A DNA stretch of 64,000 nt, taken from contig NW_027478391.1 of assembly GCF_051014685.1 (NCBI RefSeq), positions 496,001-560,000 of the forward strand, given 5' to 3'. The position numbers were made by a program, and so were the translations under genes. How positions within the stretch are numbered: the first letter of the stretch is position 1; each line of letters begins with the position of its first letter. The notes under the pieces were generated by a model that saw nothing but the letters and a program-made list of their open reading frames with translations, was not told the DNA's origin and did no database searches. Source of the DNA: Ptiloglossa arizonensis. Lineage: Eukaryota > Arthropoda > Insecta > Hymenoptera > Colletidae. This document shows, piece by piece, positions 12,658-24,300 of the stretch.

Positions 12658-13225
12658 GAGCGGCGGGCGGGGGTACGTAGCCCTTGAGTCACGTGCCACC
12701 GCCCGTCGCCTAAGTGGGGAGAAATAAGGGACGGCGACGCTCTCGAGGGCGGAGAGGCCAGAGCCGCCCTCGGGAGCGTACGAACCGGGGTGCAGCCGCG
12801 CCGACGGCACGGTCCTAGAACCGTGCCTCCGGCGCGGCTATGGGGGCCGTGGGCGGTCGTGAGTGTGGGACTCACGGCCGCCCTCGGGCGGCCCCCGGGA
12901 GTGGGATGACGGAGCAGTGTGGCCCTGCTCCGACGTCGGGCGCCAGAGCGCCGAGGAGAAAACAGGGAAGGGAGGGTGAAGTACCCCCTCCCTTCCCTGG
13001 AACGGGAGGACACGGGCGCGAGAGCTCTGCACGGGGGAGCACCTGATGATATGATGTTTTCGGTTCCAGGTGCTCCCACTGCATAGTGCGAGGATGGCCA
13101 CCGTGGTGGGTTTTAGTGGGCAGGTCCCACGCCCGTTGGGTTTCCTTCCGGGCGCGGGGAATCCCACACTCCCCCCGCCCCTCCCCAGGCGGCGGGGGGG
13201 TCTTTCGAAGATTTCCCCCACGTAT
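12658..13225 (+). other. Retroelement 3' untranslated region with seven hairpins (copy 1)
   Basis: GC-rich stretch between the ORF2 stop and the A tail, with no convincing coding frame. Seven successive hairpins can be drawn (left arm / right arm): 12660-12670/12699-12709 (11 pairs, one G-U); 12737-12752/12764-12779 (16 pairs, one G-U); 12795-12813/12820-12838 (17 of 19 pairs, 6-base loop); 12851-12864/12870-12883 (14 pairs, one G-U, 5-base loop); 12910-12917/12925-12932 (8 pairs); 12963-12976/12986-12999 (14 perfect pairs, 9-base loop); 13035-13045/13067-13077 (11 perfect pairs). The 3' RNA of several LINEs is recognised by their own reverse transcriptase; that this string of stems does so is inference. 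Confidence 0.82.
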
Positions 13226-13244
13226 AAAAAAAAAAAAAAAAAAA
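13226..13244 (+). other. A tail of retroelement copy 1 (19 A)
   Basis: Nineteen consecutive As follow CCCACGTAT and precede the right target-site duplication. The last A may belong to the duplicated target rather than to the tail. Its length is the same in copy 2. Confidence 0.95.
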
Positions 13245-13258
13245 GGGCAAAAGTACAC
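13245..13258 (+). repeat. Right target-site duplication (14 bp)
   Basis: GGGCAAAAGTACAC repeats 10420-10433 and joins the A tail to intact satellite, so the insertion point and the element ends are defined to within a base. Confidence 0.93.
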
Positions 13259-15545
13259 ACACCATTGTAATCGGGCTAGTTTCTACTTTCAGATGCAACA
13301 GAAATTTCTCGAGTTCGTCAATCCGTTCGGGAGATATGGGAGTTTGAAGTTAAGGAATGGCTGTGAAACCATTAAAACTTTCGCTGGTCTGATACTCGAA
13401 ACCAATAACTGGAATGGTCTAGGGGAAAAGTACACACACCATTGTAATCGGGCGAGTTTCTACTTTCAGATGCAACAGAAATTTCTCGAGTTCGTCAATC
13501 CGTTCGCGAGATATGGGAATTTGAAGTTAAGGAATGGTTGAGAAACCATCAAAATTTTCGAAAGTCTGATACTCGAAACCAATAACTACAAAGGCCTAGG
13601 GGAAAAGTACACATACCATTGTAATCGTGCGAGTTTCTACTTTCAGATGCAACAGGAATTTCTCGAGTTCGTCAATCCCTTCGCTAGATATGGGAGTTTG
13701 AAGTTAAGGAACGCTTGAGCAACTATCAAAATTTTCGCAAGTCTGATACCCGAAACCAATAACTACTATGGCCTAGGGGAAAAGTACACACACCATTGTA
13801 ATCGGGCGTGTTTCTACTTTCAGATTCAACAGGAATTTCTCGAGTTCGTCAATCCGTTCGCGAGATATGGGAGTTTGAAGTTAAGGAATGGTTGAGAAAC
13901 CACCAAAATTTTCGCAGATTTGATACTCGAAACCAAAAACTGGAATGGCCTAGGGGAAAAGTACACACACCATTGTAATCGGGCGTGTTTCTACTTTCAG
14001 ATTCAGCAGGAATTTCTCGAGTTCGTCTATCCGTTCGCGAGATATGGGAGTTAGAATTTAAGGAACGCTTGAGAAACCATCAAAATTTTGGCAAGTCTGA
14101 TACTCGAAACCAATAACTGCAATGGCCTAGGGGAAAAGTACACACACCATTGAAATCGGGCGAGATTCTACTTTCAGATGCAACTGGAATTTCTCGAGTT
14201 CGTCAATCCGTTCGCGAGGTATGGGAGTTTGAAGTTAAGAAACGCTTGAGCAACCATCAAAATTTTCGCAAGTCTGATACTCGAAACCAATAACTAATAT
14301 GGCATAGGGGAAAAGTAGACACACCATTGTAATCGGGCGAGTTTCTACTTTCAGATGCAGCAGCAATTTCTCGAGTTCGTCAATCCGTTCGCGAGATATG
14401 GGAGTTTGAAGTTAAGGAATGGTTGAGAAACCATCAAAATATTCGTTGGTCTGATACTCGAAACCAATAACTGGAATGGCCTAGGGCAAAAGTACACACA
14501 CCATTGTAATCGGGCTAGTTTCTACTTTCAGATGCAACAGGAATTTCTCGAGTTCGTCAATCCGTTCGCGAAATATCGGAGTTTGGAGTTAAGAGATGGT
14601 TGAGAAACCATCAAAATATTCGCTGGTCTGATACTCGAAACCAATAACTACTATGATCTAGGGCAAAAATACACATACTGTTGTAATTGGGCGAGTTTCT
14701 GCTTTCAGATGCAACAGAAATTTCTTGAGTTCGTCAATCCGTTCGCGATATATGGGAGTTTGAAGTTAAGGAATGCTTGATGAACCATCAAAATTTTCGA
14801 AAGTCTGATACTCGAAACCAATAACTACAAAGGCCTACGGGAAAAATACACACACCATTGTAATCGGGCGAGTTTCTACTTTCAGATGCAACAGGAATTT
14901 CTCGAGTTCGTCAATCCGTTCGCGAAATATCGGAGTTTGGAGTTAAGAGATGGTTGAGAAACCATCAAAATATTCGCTGGTCTGATACTCGAAACCAATA
15001 ACTGGAATGGCCAAGGGGAAAAGTACACACACCATTGTAATCGGGCTAGTTTCTACTTTCAGATGCAACAGAAATTTCTCGAGTTCGTCAATCCGTTCGC
15101 GAGATATGGGAGTTTGAAGTTAAGGAATGCTTGGGAAACCATCAAAATTTTCAGAAGTCTGATACTCGAAACCAATAACTGCAAAGGCCGAGGGGAAAAA
15201 TACACATACCTTTGTAATCGGGCGAGTTTCCACTTTCAGACGCAACAGGAATTTCTCGAGTTCGTCGATCCTTTCGCGAGATATGGGAGTTTGATGTTAA
15301 GGAATGGTTGAGAAACCATCAAAATTTTCGCTGGTCTGATACTCGAAACCAATAACTGGAATGGCCTAGGGGAAAAGTACACATACCATTGTCATCGTGC
15401 GAGTTTCTACTTTCAGATGCAACAGGAATTTCTCGAGTTCGTTAATCCTTTCGCGAGATATGGGAGTTTGAAGTTAAGGAATGGTTGAGAAACCATCAAA
15501 GTTTTCGCTGGTCTGATACTCGAAACCAATAACTGGAATGGCCTA

Positions 15546-15559
15546 GGGCAAAAGTACAC
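15546..15559 (+). repeat. Left target-site duplication of copy 2 (14 bp)
   Basis: GGGCAAAAGTACAC, at the same place relative to the element as in copy 1. It was inherited through the segmental duplication and does not represent a second insertion. Confidence 0.92.
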
Positions 15560-15560
15560 C

Positions 15561-17783
15561 ACCCGCGCGCGTCGTTGGGCCGGACGGAACGGTGACGACG
15601 GCGCGCGGGCGGGGGCGGCGGAACTGTACGAGTCCTATCGCGCGGAAAAGAGGGCTCTGCAGTTCGCCATCAAACGGGCCAAGGCCCAGAGCTGGAAGGA
15701 GCTCCTCGAGACCCTCGAGCCGGATCCATGGGGGCGCCCATACCGGATAGTTCTCAATAAACTCCGGCCATGGGCTCCCCCGATCACCGAGGGTCTCGAC
15801 CCCCAGCTCTTGAGGGACGTGGTCGACACGCTCTTCCCGATCGTGGGGGAGAGCGGGCCACGTCCCTCTGCGGACCCGACCACCTGGTCCGCCGAGCTGG
15901 GGGTCTCGGCTGGGGAGCTAGCCGCGGCCATCCGAAGACTCGGGGCGAAGGATACTGCCCCGGGTCCTTCGGGAGTGCCCGGCCGAGTCTGGGTCTTGGC
16001 CGCGGACGTCCTGGGTGACGGCCTCCGGGAGCTATTCGACCGCTGCCTGGAGGCGGGGCGATTCCCCTCCGCATGGAAGGTGGCCCGAATGGTCCTCCTC
16101 CAGAAAGAGGGTAGGCCCGCGGACTCTCCGTCCGCGTACCGGCCGATGTGCCTGCTCGACGATGTGGGCAAGCTCCTAGAAAGAGTCGTAGCGGCCCGCA
16201 TCGTCGGGCACCTGTCGCGGGGTGGGCCCGGGCTGGCGGAGTGCCAGTTCGGGTTCCGGGAGGGCCGGTCGACGATCGACGCGATTCGACGCGTCCGGTC
16301 CCTCTCGGCCTCGGCGGTCTCCCGGGGTGGGGTGGCATTGGCGGTGTCCTTGGACATCGCCAATGCGTTTAACACCCTACCCTGGGAGGCGATTAGGCGG
16401 GGGCTTGAGGAACATCGAGTCCCCGCCTACCTTAGGGCAGTCGTCGAGGACTACCTCCGCGACAGGTGGATCGAGTATCCGGGCCGGTGCGGGACGGAGA
16501 GGAGAGCGGTGTACTCCGGGGTTCCGCAGGGGTCGGTGTTAGGACCCCTGCTGTGGAGCCTCGGGTACGACACCGTCCTGCGGGCCGAGGACCTCCCCGA
16601 CGGCGTCAGCCTGACGTGTTACGCGGACGACACCTTGTTGTTGGCCGTCGGGGGGGACTGGAGGGGGGCTGTTCGGGCCGCCGAGGACGGTGCCCGGCGC
16701 GTCGTCTCCCGGATCAGGGGGATCGGTTTGGAGGTGGCTCTCCACAAAACCGAGGTACTCGGGATGTATAGACCCCGGGGAGAGCCGCCTCCCCCCCTGA
16801 TCCGGGTGGGTGAGACAGACGTCGAGGTGAGGTCTCAGATGAAATATCTGGGACTTCACCTCGACAGCCACTGGCGCTTCGAGGGCCATTTCCGGGCCTT
16901 GGCCCCGCGGTTGGAGAGGATAGCTGGCGCTTTGGGCCGTATCCTCCCCAACCTGCGGGGCCCGAGTGACCGGGTTCGCCGCCTCTACGCGGGAATGGTC
17001 CACTCGGTGGCCCTATACGGGGCCCCCGTTTGGGCGGGCGACCTGGCCGCCTCCCGGCGCAGCAATACCTTGCTGCGCCGGGTTCAAAGGCGGCTTGCAC
17101 TTCGGATCGCCCGGGGGTAACGGACCGTTTCGTATGAGGCGGCGAGCGTCCTCGCAGGGCTACCCCCGGCGGACTTGATCGCGGGCATGCATGCGGCTTT
17201 CTACGAGGGCCGCATGCGCGCCCGCGAGGATGGGGTGGTCCTGGCGGGATGCGAGGTGGAGGCCCTCAGGCGCCAGGCCCGGGAGTCTATGCTGCGGCTT
17301 TGGCAGCAGCGGCTGGCCGAGCCGTTGTTCGGCCAGAGGACTGTCGGGGCTATCCGGCCGGTCCTGTTTGAGTGGCTGGGTAGGCGCTTCGGCTCACTCA
17401 CCTACCGGTTGGTGCAGGTGCTGTCCGGGCACGGATGCTTCGGACAGTACCTGTGCCGAATCGGTGTGGAAGGGGCGGCGCGCTGCTGGCACTGTCCAGC
17501 GGACGAGGACACGGCGCAACACACCCTCGAGGTGTGTCCAGCCTGGGGGGTGGAGCGCCGTGTCCTCACGGCCGTGATTGGGGCGGATCTCTCGCTGCCG
17601 GGCGTGGTACGGGCCATGCTCGGCAGCGAGACGAAGTGGCGGGCCGTGGCCTCCTTCTGCGAGGAGGTAATCTCGCAGAAGGAGGCCGCGAGCCGCATTC
17701 GCGAGAGGGGGAGACCGCGAGCGAGGCCTCGTCCGAGGCCGGGGGCGGGTAGGCCTCCGGAAGGGCCGGGGAGGCCACCCTGA
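15561..17783 (+). pseudogene. ORF2 fragment, reverse transcriptase, with one in-frame stop (copy 2)
   Basis: Translation matches copy 1 throughout. The internal TAA is at 17118-17120 and the terminal TGA at 17781-17783. Motif A aspartate codon is at 16353-16355, YADD at 16620-16631, and the zinc motif runs from 17484 to 17537. The N-terminal endonuclease domain and ORF1 are absent. Because both copies share the nonsense codon, the mutation predates the duplication. Numerous GC-rich frames on both strands inside this region are shadows of it. Confidence 0.92.
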
Positions 17784-18351
17784 GAGCGGCGGGCGGGGGT
17801 ACGTAGCCCTTGAGTCACGTGCCACCGCCCGTCGCCTAAGTGGGGAGAAATAAGGGACGGCGACGCTCTCGAGGGCGGAGAGGCCAGAGCCGCCCTCGGG
17901 AGCGTACGAACCGGGGTGCAGCCGCGCCGACGGCACGGTCCTAGAACCGTGCCTCCGGCGCGGCTATGGGGGCCGTGGGCGGTCGTGAGTGTGGGACTCA
18001 CGGCCGCCCTCGGGCGGCCCCCGGGAGTGGGATGACGGAGCAGTGTGGCCCTGCTCCGACGTCGGGCGCCAGAGCGCCGAGGAGAAAACAGGGAAGGGAG
18101 GGTGAAGTACCCCCTCCCTTCCCTGGAACGGGAGGACACGGGCGCGAGAGCTCTGCACGGGGGAGCACCTGATGATATGATGTTTTCGGTTCCAGGTGCT
18201 CCCACTGCATAGTGCGAGGATGGCCACCGTGGTGGGTTTTAGTGGGCAGGTCCCACGCCCGTTGGGTTTCCTTCCGGGCGCGGGGAATCCCACACTCCCC
18301 CCGCCCCTCCCCAGGCGGCGGGGGGGTCTTTCGAAGATTTCCCCCACGTAT
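17784..18351 (+). other. Retroelement 3' untranslated region with seven hairpins (copy 2)
   Basis: Repeat of the copy 1 region, with hairpins spanning 17786-17835, 17863-17905, 17921-17964, 17977-18009, 18036-18058, 18089-18125 and 18161-18203. Because the two copies are identical they give no independent evidence that the stems are conserved by selection. Confidence 0.82.
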
Positions 18352-18370
18352 AAAAAAAAAAAAAAAAAAA
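18352..18370 (+). other. A tail of retroelement copy 2 (19 A)
   Basis: Nineteen As, the same length as in copy 1. Homopolymers change length quickly, so equality fits a very recent duplication, or a collapsed or copied assembly path. Confidence 0.95.
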
Positions 18371-18384
18371 GGGCAAAAGTACAC
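18371..18384 (+). repeat. Right target-site duplication of copy 2 (14 bp)
   Basis: GGGCAAAAGTACAC directly after the A tail; satellite resumes in phase with ACACCATTG. Confidence 0.92.
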
Positions 18385-21300
18385 ACACCATTGTAATCGG
18401 GCTAGTTTCTACTTTCAGATGCAACAGAAATTTCTCGAGTTCGTCAATCCGTTCGGGAGATATGGGAGTTTGAAGTTAAGGAATGGCTGTGAAACCATTA
18501 AAACTTTCGCTGGTCTGATACTCGAAACCAATAACTGGAATGGTCTAGGGGAAAAGTACACACACCATTGTAATCGGGCGAGTTTCTACTTTCAGATGCA
18601 ACAGAAATTTCTCGAGTTCGTCAATCCGTTCGCGAGATATGGGAATTTGAAGTTAAGGAATGGTTGAGAAACCATCAAAATTTTCGAAAGTCTGATACTC
18701 GAAACCAATAACTACAAAGGCCTAGGGGAAAAGTACACATACCATTGTAATCGTGCGAGTTTCTACTTTCAGATGCAACAGGAATTTCTCGAGTTCGTTA
18801 ATCCTTTCGCGAGATATGGGAGTTTGAAGTTAAGGAATGGTTGAGAAACCATCAAAATTTTCGCTGGTCTGATACTCGAAACCAATAACTGGAATGGCCT
18901 AGGGCAAAAGTACACACACCATTGTAATCGGGCTAGTTTCTACTTTCAGATGCAACAGAAATTTCTCGAGTTCGTCAATCCGTTCGCGAGATATGGGAGT
19001 TTGAAGTTAAGGAATGGTTGTGAAACCATCAAAATTTTCGCTGGTCTGATACTCGAAACCAATAACTGGAATGGCCTAGGGGAAAAGTACACACACCATT
19101 GTAATCGGGCGAGTTTCTACTTTCAGATGCAACAGAAATTTCTCGAGTTCGTCAATCCGTTCGCGAGATATGGGAATTTGAAGTTAAGGAATGCTTGAGA
19201 AACCATCAAAATTTTCGAAAGTCTGATACTCGAAACCAATAACTACAAAGGCCTAGGGGAAAAGTACACACACCATTGTAATCGGGCGAGTTTCTACTTT
19301 CAGATGCAACAGGAATTTCTCGAGTTCGTCAACCCGTTCGCGAGATATGGGTGTTTGAAGTTAAGGAATGCTTGGGAAACCATCAAAATTTTCAGAAGTC
19401 TGATACTCGAAACCAATAACTACAAAGGCCTAGGGGAAAAATACACCTACCGTTGTAATCGGGCGAGTTTCTACTTTCACATGCAACCTGAATTTCTCGA
19501 GTTCGGCAATCCGTTCGCGAGATATGGGAGTTTGAAATTAAGGAATGGTTGAGAAACCATCAAAATTTTCGCTGGTCTGATACTCGAAACCAATAACAGG
19601 GATGGCCTAGGGGAAAAGTACACACACCCTTGTAATCGGGCGAGTTTCTACTTTCACATGCAACAGGAATTTCTCGAGTTCGTCAATCCGTTCGGAGATA
19701 TGGGTGTTTGAAGTTAAGGAATGGTTGAGAAACCATCAAAATATTCGTTGGTCTGATACTCGAAACCAATAACTGGAATGGCCTAGGGGAAAAGTACACA
19801 CACCATTGTAATCGGGCGAGTTTCTACTTTCAGATGCAACAGAAATTTCTCGAGTTCGTCAATCCGTTCGCGAGATATGGGAATTTGAAGTTAAGGAATG
19901 CTTGAGAAACCATCAAAATTTTCGAAAGTCTGATACTCGAAACCAATAACTACAAAGGCCTAGGGGAAAAGTACACACACCATTGTAATCGGGCGAGTTT
20001 CTACTTTCAGATGCAACAGGAATTTCTCGAGTTCGTCAACCCGTTCGCGAGATATGGGAGTTTGAAGTTAAGGAATGCTTGGGAAACCATCAAAATTTTC
20101 AGAAGTCTGATACTCGAAACCAATAACTACAAAGGCCTAGGGGAAAAATACACCTACCGTTGTAATCGGGCGAGTTTCTACTTTCACATGCAACATGAAT
20201 TTCTCGAGTTCGGCAATCCGTTCGCGAGATATGGGAGTTTGAAATTAAGGAATGGTTGAGAAACCATCAAAATTTTCGCTGGTCTGATACTCGAAACCAA
20301 TTACAGGGCTGGCCTAGGGGGAAAGTACACACACCCTTGTAATCGGGCGAGTTTCTACTTTCACATGCAACAGGAATTTCTCGAGTTCGGAAATCCGTTC
20401 GCGAGATATGGGAGTTTGAAGTTAAGGAATGCTTGGGAAACCATCAAAATTTTCAGAAGTCAGATACTCGAAACCAATAACTACAAAGGCCTAGGGGAAA
20501 AATACACCTACCGTTGTAATCGGGCGAGTTTCTACTTTCACATGCAACAGGAATTTCTCGAGTTCGGCAATCCGTTAGCGAGATATGGGAGTTTGAAGTT
20601 ACGGAATGCTTGAGAAACCATCAAAACTTTCGCAAGTCTGATATTCGATAACAATAACTGGAGTGGCCTAGGGGGAAACTACACACAGCATTGTAATCGG
20701 GCGAGTTTCTACTTTCAGATACAATAGGAATTTCTTGAATTCGTCAATTCGTTCGCGAGATATGGGTGTTTGAAGTTAAGGAATGGTTGAGAAACCATCA
20801 AAATTTTCGCAAGTCTGATACTCGAAATCAATAACTGGAATGGCCTAGGGGAAAAGTACACACACCATTGTAATCGGGCGAGTTTCTGCTTTCAGATGCA
20901 ACAGAAATTTCTCGAGTTCGTCAATCCGTTCACGCGATGTGGGAGTGTGAAGTTAAGGAATGCTTGAGAAACCATCAAAATTTTCGAAAGTCTGATACTC
21001 GAAACCAATAACTGCAAAGGCCTAGGGGAAAAATACACATACCGTTGTAATCGGGCGAGTTTCTACTTTCACATGCAACAGGAATTTCTAGAGTTCGTCA
21101 ACCCGTTCGCGAGATATGGGAGTTTGAAGTTAAGGAATGGTTGAGAAACCATCAAAATTTTCGCAAGTCTGATACTCGAAACCAATAACTATAATGGCCT
21201 AGGTGCAAAATACACATACCGTTGTTATTGGGAGAGTTTCTACTTTCAGATGCAACAGAAATTATTCGGATTCGTCAATCCGTTCGCGAAATGTCGGAGT

Positions 21301-24300
21301 TGGGAGTTAAGAGATGGTTGAGAAACCATCAAAACTTTCGCAAGTCTGATATTCGATAACAATAACTGGAGTGGCCTAGGGGGAAAGTACACACAGCATT
21401 GTAATCGGGCGAGTTTCTACTTTCAGATACAATAGGAATTTCACGAATTCGTCAATTCGTTCGCGAGATATGGGAGTTTGAAGTTAAGGAATGGTTGAGG
21501 AACCATCAAAATATTCGTTGGTCTGATACTCGAAACCAATAACAGGAATGGCCAAGGGGAAAGTACACATACCATTGTAATCGGGCGAGTTTCTACTTTC
21601 AGGTGCAACAGGAATTTCTCGAGTTCGTCAATCCGTTCGGAGATATGGGTGTTTGAAGTTAAGGAATGGTTGAAAAACCATCAAAATTTTCGCAATTCTG
21701 ATACTCGAAACCAATAACTACAAAGGCCTAGGGGAAAAATACGCATACCTTTGTAATCGGGCGAGTATCCACTTTCAGATGCAACAGGAATTTCTCCAGT
21801 TCGTCAATCCGTTCGCGAGATATGGAAGTTTGAAGTTAAGGAGTGCTTGAGAAACCATCAAAATTTTCGCAAGTCTGATGCTAGAAACGAATAACTGGAA
21901 TGGCCTAGGGGAAAAGTACACACACCATTGTAATGGGACGAGTTTCTGCTTTCAGCTGCAACAGGAATTTCTCGAGTTCGTCAATCCGTTCGTGAGATAT
22001 GGGAGTTTGAAATTAAGGAAGGGTTGAGAAACCATCACAATTTTCGCAAGTCTGATACTCGAAACCAATAACTACAAAGGCCTAGGGGAAAAATACACAT
22101 ACCTTTGTAATCGGGCGAGTTTCCACTTTCAGATGCAACAGGAATTTCTCGAGTTCGTCAATCCGTTCACGAGATATGGGAGTTTGAAGTTAAGGAATGG
22201 TTGAGAAACCATCGAAATTTTCGCAATTCTGAAGCTAGAAACGAATAACTGGAATGGCCTAGGGGAAAAGTACACACACCATTCTAATCGGGCGAGTCTC
22301 TACTTTCAGATGCAACAGGAATTTCTCGAGTCCGTCAATCCGTTCGCGAGATATGGGAGTTTGAAGTTAAGGAATGGTTGGGAAACCCTCAAAATTTTCG
22401 CAATTCTGATGCTAGAAACGAATAACTACTATGATCTAGGGCAAAAATACACATAGTGTTGTAATCGGGCGAGTTTCTGCTTTCAGATGCAACAGAAATT
22501 TCTCGAGTTCGTCAATCCGTTCGCGATATGTGGGAGTTTGATGTTAAGGAATGCTTGGAGGAACCATCAAAATTTTCGAAAGTCTGATACTTGAAACCAA
22601 TAACTACAAAGGCCTACGGGAAAAATACACATACCTTTGTAATCGGGCGAGTTTCCACTTTCAGACGCAACAGGAATTTCTCGAGTTCGTCAATCCGTTA
22701 GCGAGATATGGGAGTTTGAAGTTAAGGAATGCTTGAGTAACAATCAAAATTTTCGGAAGTCTGATACTCGAAACCAATAACTACTGTGATCTAGGGCAAA
22801 AATACACATACTGTTGTAATTGGGCGAGTTTCTGCTTTCAGATGCAACAGAAATTTCTTGAGTTCGTCAATCCGTTCGCGATATATGGGAGTTTGAAGTT
22901 AAGGAATGCTTGATGAACCATCAAAATTTTCGAAAGTCTGATACTCGAAACCAATAACTACAAAGGCCTAGGGGAAAAATACACATACCGTTGTAATCGG
23001 GCGAGTTTCTACTTTCACATGCAACAGGAATTTCTCGAGTTCGTCAATCCGTTCGCGAGATGTGGGAGTCTGAAGTTAAGGAATGGTTGAGAAACGATCA
23101 AAATTTTCGCAAGTCTGATACTCGAAACCAATAACTACAAAGGCCTACGGGAAAAATACACATACCTTTGTAATCGGGCGAGTTTCCACTTTCAGACGCC
23201 ACAGTAATTTCTCGAGTTCGTCAATCCGTTCGCGAGATATGGGAGTTTGATGTTAAGGAATGGTTGAGAAACCATCAAAATTTTCGCTGGTCTGATACTC
23301 GAAACCAATAACTGGAATGGCCTAGGGGAAAAGTACACACACCATTGTAATCGGGCGAGTTTCTACTTTCAGATGCAACAGGAATTTCTCGAGTTCGTCA
23401 ATCCGTTCGCGAGATATGGGAGTTTAAAGTTAAGGAATGCTTGGGAATCTTCAAAATTTTCAGAAGTCTGATACTCGAACGAATAACTGCAAAGGCCGAG
23501 GGGAAAAATACACATACCTTTGTAATCGGGCGAGTTTCCACTTTCAGACGCAACAGGAATTTCTCGAGTTCGTCAACCCGTTCGCGAGATATGGGAGTTT
23601 AAAGTTAAGGAATGCTTGGGAAACCATCAAAATTTTCAGAAGTCTGATACTCGAAACCAATAACTGCAAAGGCCTAGGGGAAAAATACACCTACCGTTGT
23701 AATCGGTCGAGTTTCTACTTTCACATGCAACCTGAATTTCTCGAGTTCGGCAATCCGTTCGCGAGATATGGGAGTTTGAAATTAAGGAATGGTTGAGAAA
23801 CCATCAAAATTTTCGCTGGTCTGATACTCGAAACCAATAACAGGGATGGCCTGGGGGAAAAGTACACACACCATTGTAATCGGGCGAGTTTCTACTTTCA
23901 CGTGCAACAGGAATTTCTCGAGTTGGGAAATCCGTTCGCGAGATATGGGAGTTTGAAGTTAAGGAATGGTTGTGAAACCATCAAAATTTTCGCCGGTCTG
24001 CTACTCGAAACCAATAACTGGAATGGCCTAGGGGAAAAGTACACACACCATTGTAATCGGGCGAGTTTCTACTTTCAGATGCCACAGAAATTTGTCGAGT
24101 TCGTCAATCCGTTCGCGATATTTGGGAATTTGAAGTTAAGGAATGCTTGAGAAACCACCAAAATTTTCGAAAGTCTGACACTCGAAACCAATAACTACAA
24201 AGGCCTAGGGGAAAAATCCGAACACCATTGTAGTCGGGCGAGTTTCTACTTTCAGATGCAACAGAAATTTCTCGAGTTCGTCAATCCGTTCGCGATATAT

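Larger units (their letters stand above)
10434..13244 (+). mobile_element. R1-clade-like non-LTR retrotransposon, 5'-truncated, copy 1
   Basis: A 2,811-bp GC-rich insert in the AT-richer satellite. It has a truncated 5' end inside ORF2, a reverse transcriptase region, a C-terminal CCHC zinc motif, a 3' untranslated region of about 570 bp and a 19-base A tail (13226-13244), and is flanked by a 14-bp direct repeat. ORF1 and the apurinic-like endonuclease domain are missing, as expected for incomplete target-primed reverse transcription. The order of YADD reverse transcriptase then CX2CX8HX4C, and the segment around ARG-x-RTVSYEAASVLAGLPP, point to the R1 clade rather than R2, which has a single-ORF layout with an N-terminal finger. 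It cannot move on its own. Exact family is unassigned. Confidence 0.92.
8509..13634. repeat. 5,126-bp segmental tandem duplication, unit 1 (satellite + retroelement)
   Basis: The interval is followed directly by a second copy shifted by 5,126 bp. The length resolves exactly as 13 satellite monomers (2,301 bp) plus the 2,811-bp retroelement plus its 14-bp target-site duplication. Left identity begins at 8509 (8508 is A, 13634 is T). No mismatch was seen in the parts compared, and the encoded proteins and the 19-base A tail match. Such a structure is expected from unequal crossover between misaligned satellite monomers; assembly duplication cannot be excluded from sequence alone. Confidence 0.93.
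13245..15559. repeat. Satellite array between the two retroelement copies
   Basis: Thirteen monomers plus the 14-bp target duplication. The portion 13635-15559 is the copy of 8509-10433, so this array is itself a fusion: its first part is the original right flank of the element and the rest is the duplicated left flank. The switch lies in the 38-bp tract 13635-13672, common to both sources. No gene is seen. Confidence 0.95.
15560..18370 (+). mobile_element. R1-clade-like non-LTR retrotransposon, 5'-truncated, copy 2
   Basis: Same 2,811-bp element as at 10434-13244: same truncation point, same ORF2 sequence with the same internal TAA, same 3' region, and 19 As at 18352-18370. Both flanks match copy 1 for hundreds of bases, so this copy arose by duplication of DNA and not by retrotransposition. 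Two independent insertions would be expected to differ in truncation point, tail length and site. Confidence 0.92.
13635..18760. repeat. 5,126-bp segmental tandem duplication, unit 2
   Basis: Second unit of the duplication that starts at 8509. Identity with unit 1 continues past the nominal end to 18798, where copy 2 reads GTTCGTTAATCC and copy 1 reads GTTCGTCAATCC (18799 against 13673). The 38 bases common to both ends bound the crossover. Confidence 0.93.

Noticed and set aside
12276..13079. 267-codon antisense frame across the 3' region
   Set aside because: Compositional frame rich in Arg, Ser and Pro with no family resemblance; it covers the end of ORF2 and the hairpin region.
10434..13244. 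Assignment to the R2 clade
   Set aside because: The YADD motif, the CX2CX8HX4C C-terminal finger and the RTVSYEA...VLAGLPP segment fit the R1 clade. No R2-type restriction-like endonuclease follows the polymerase.
15560..18370. Second independent insertion of the same retroelement
   Set aside because: The truncation point, tail length, stop codon and hundreds of bases of flank on both sides match copy 1, so duplication of DNA explains it.
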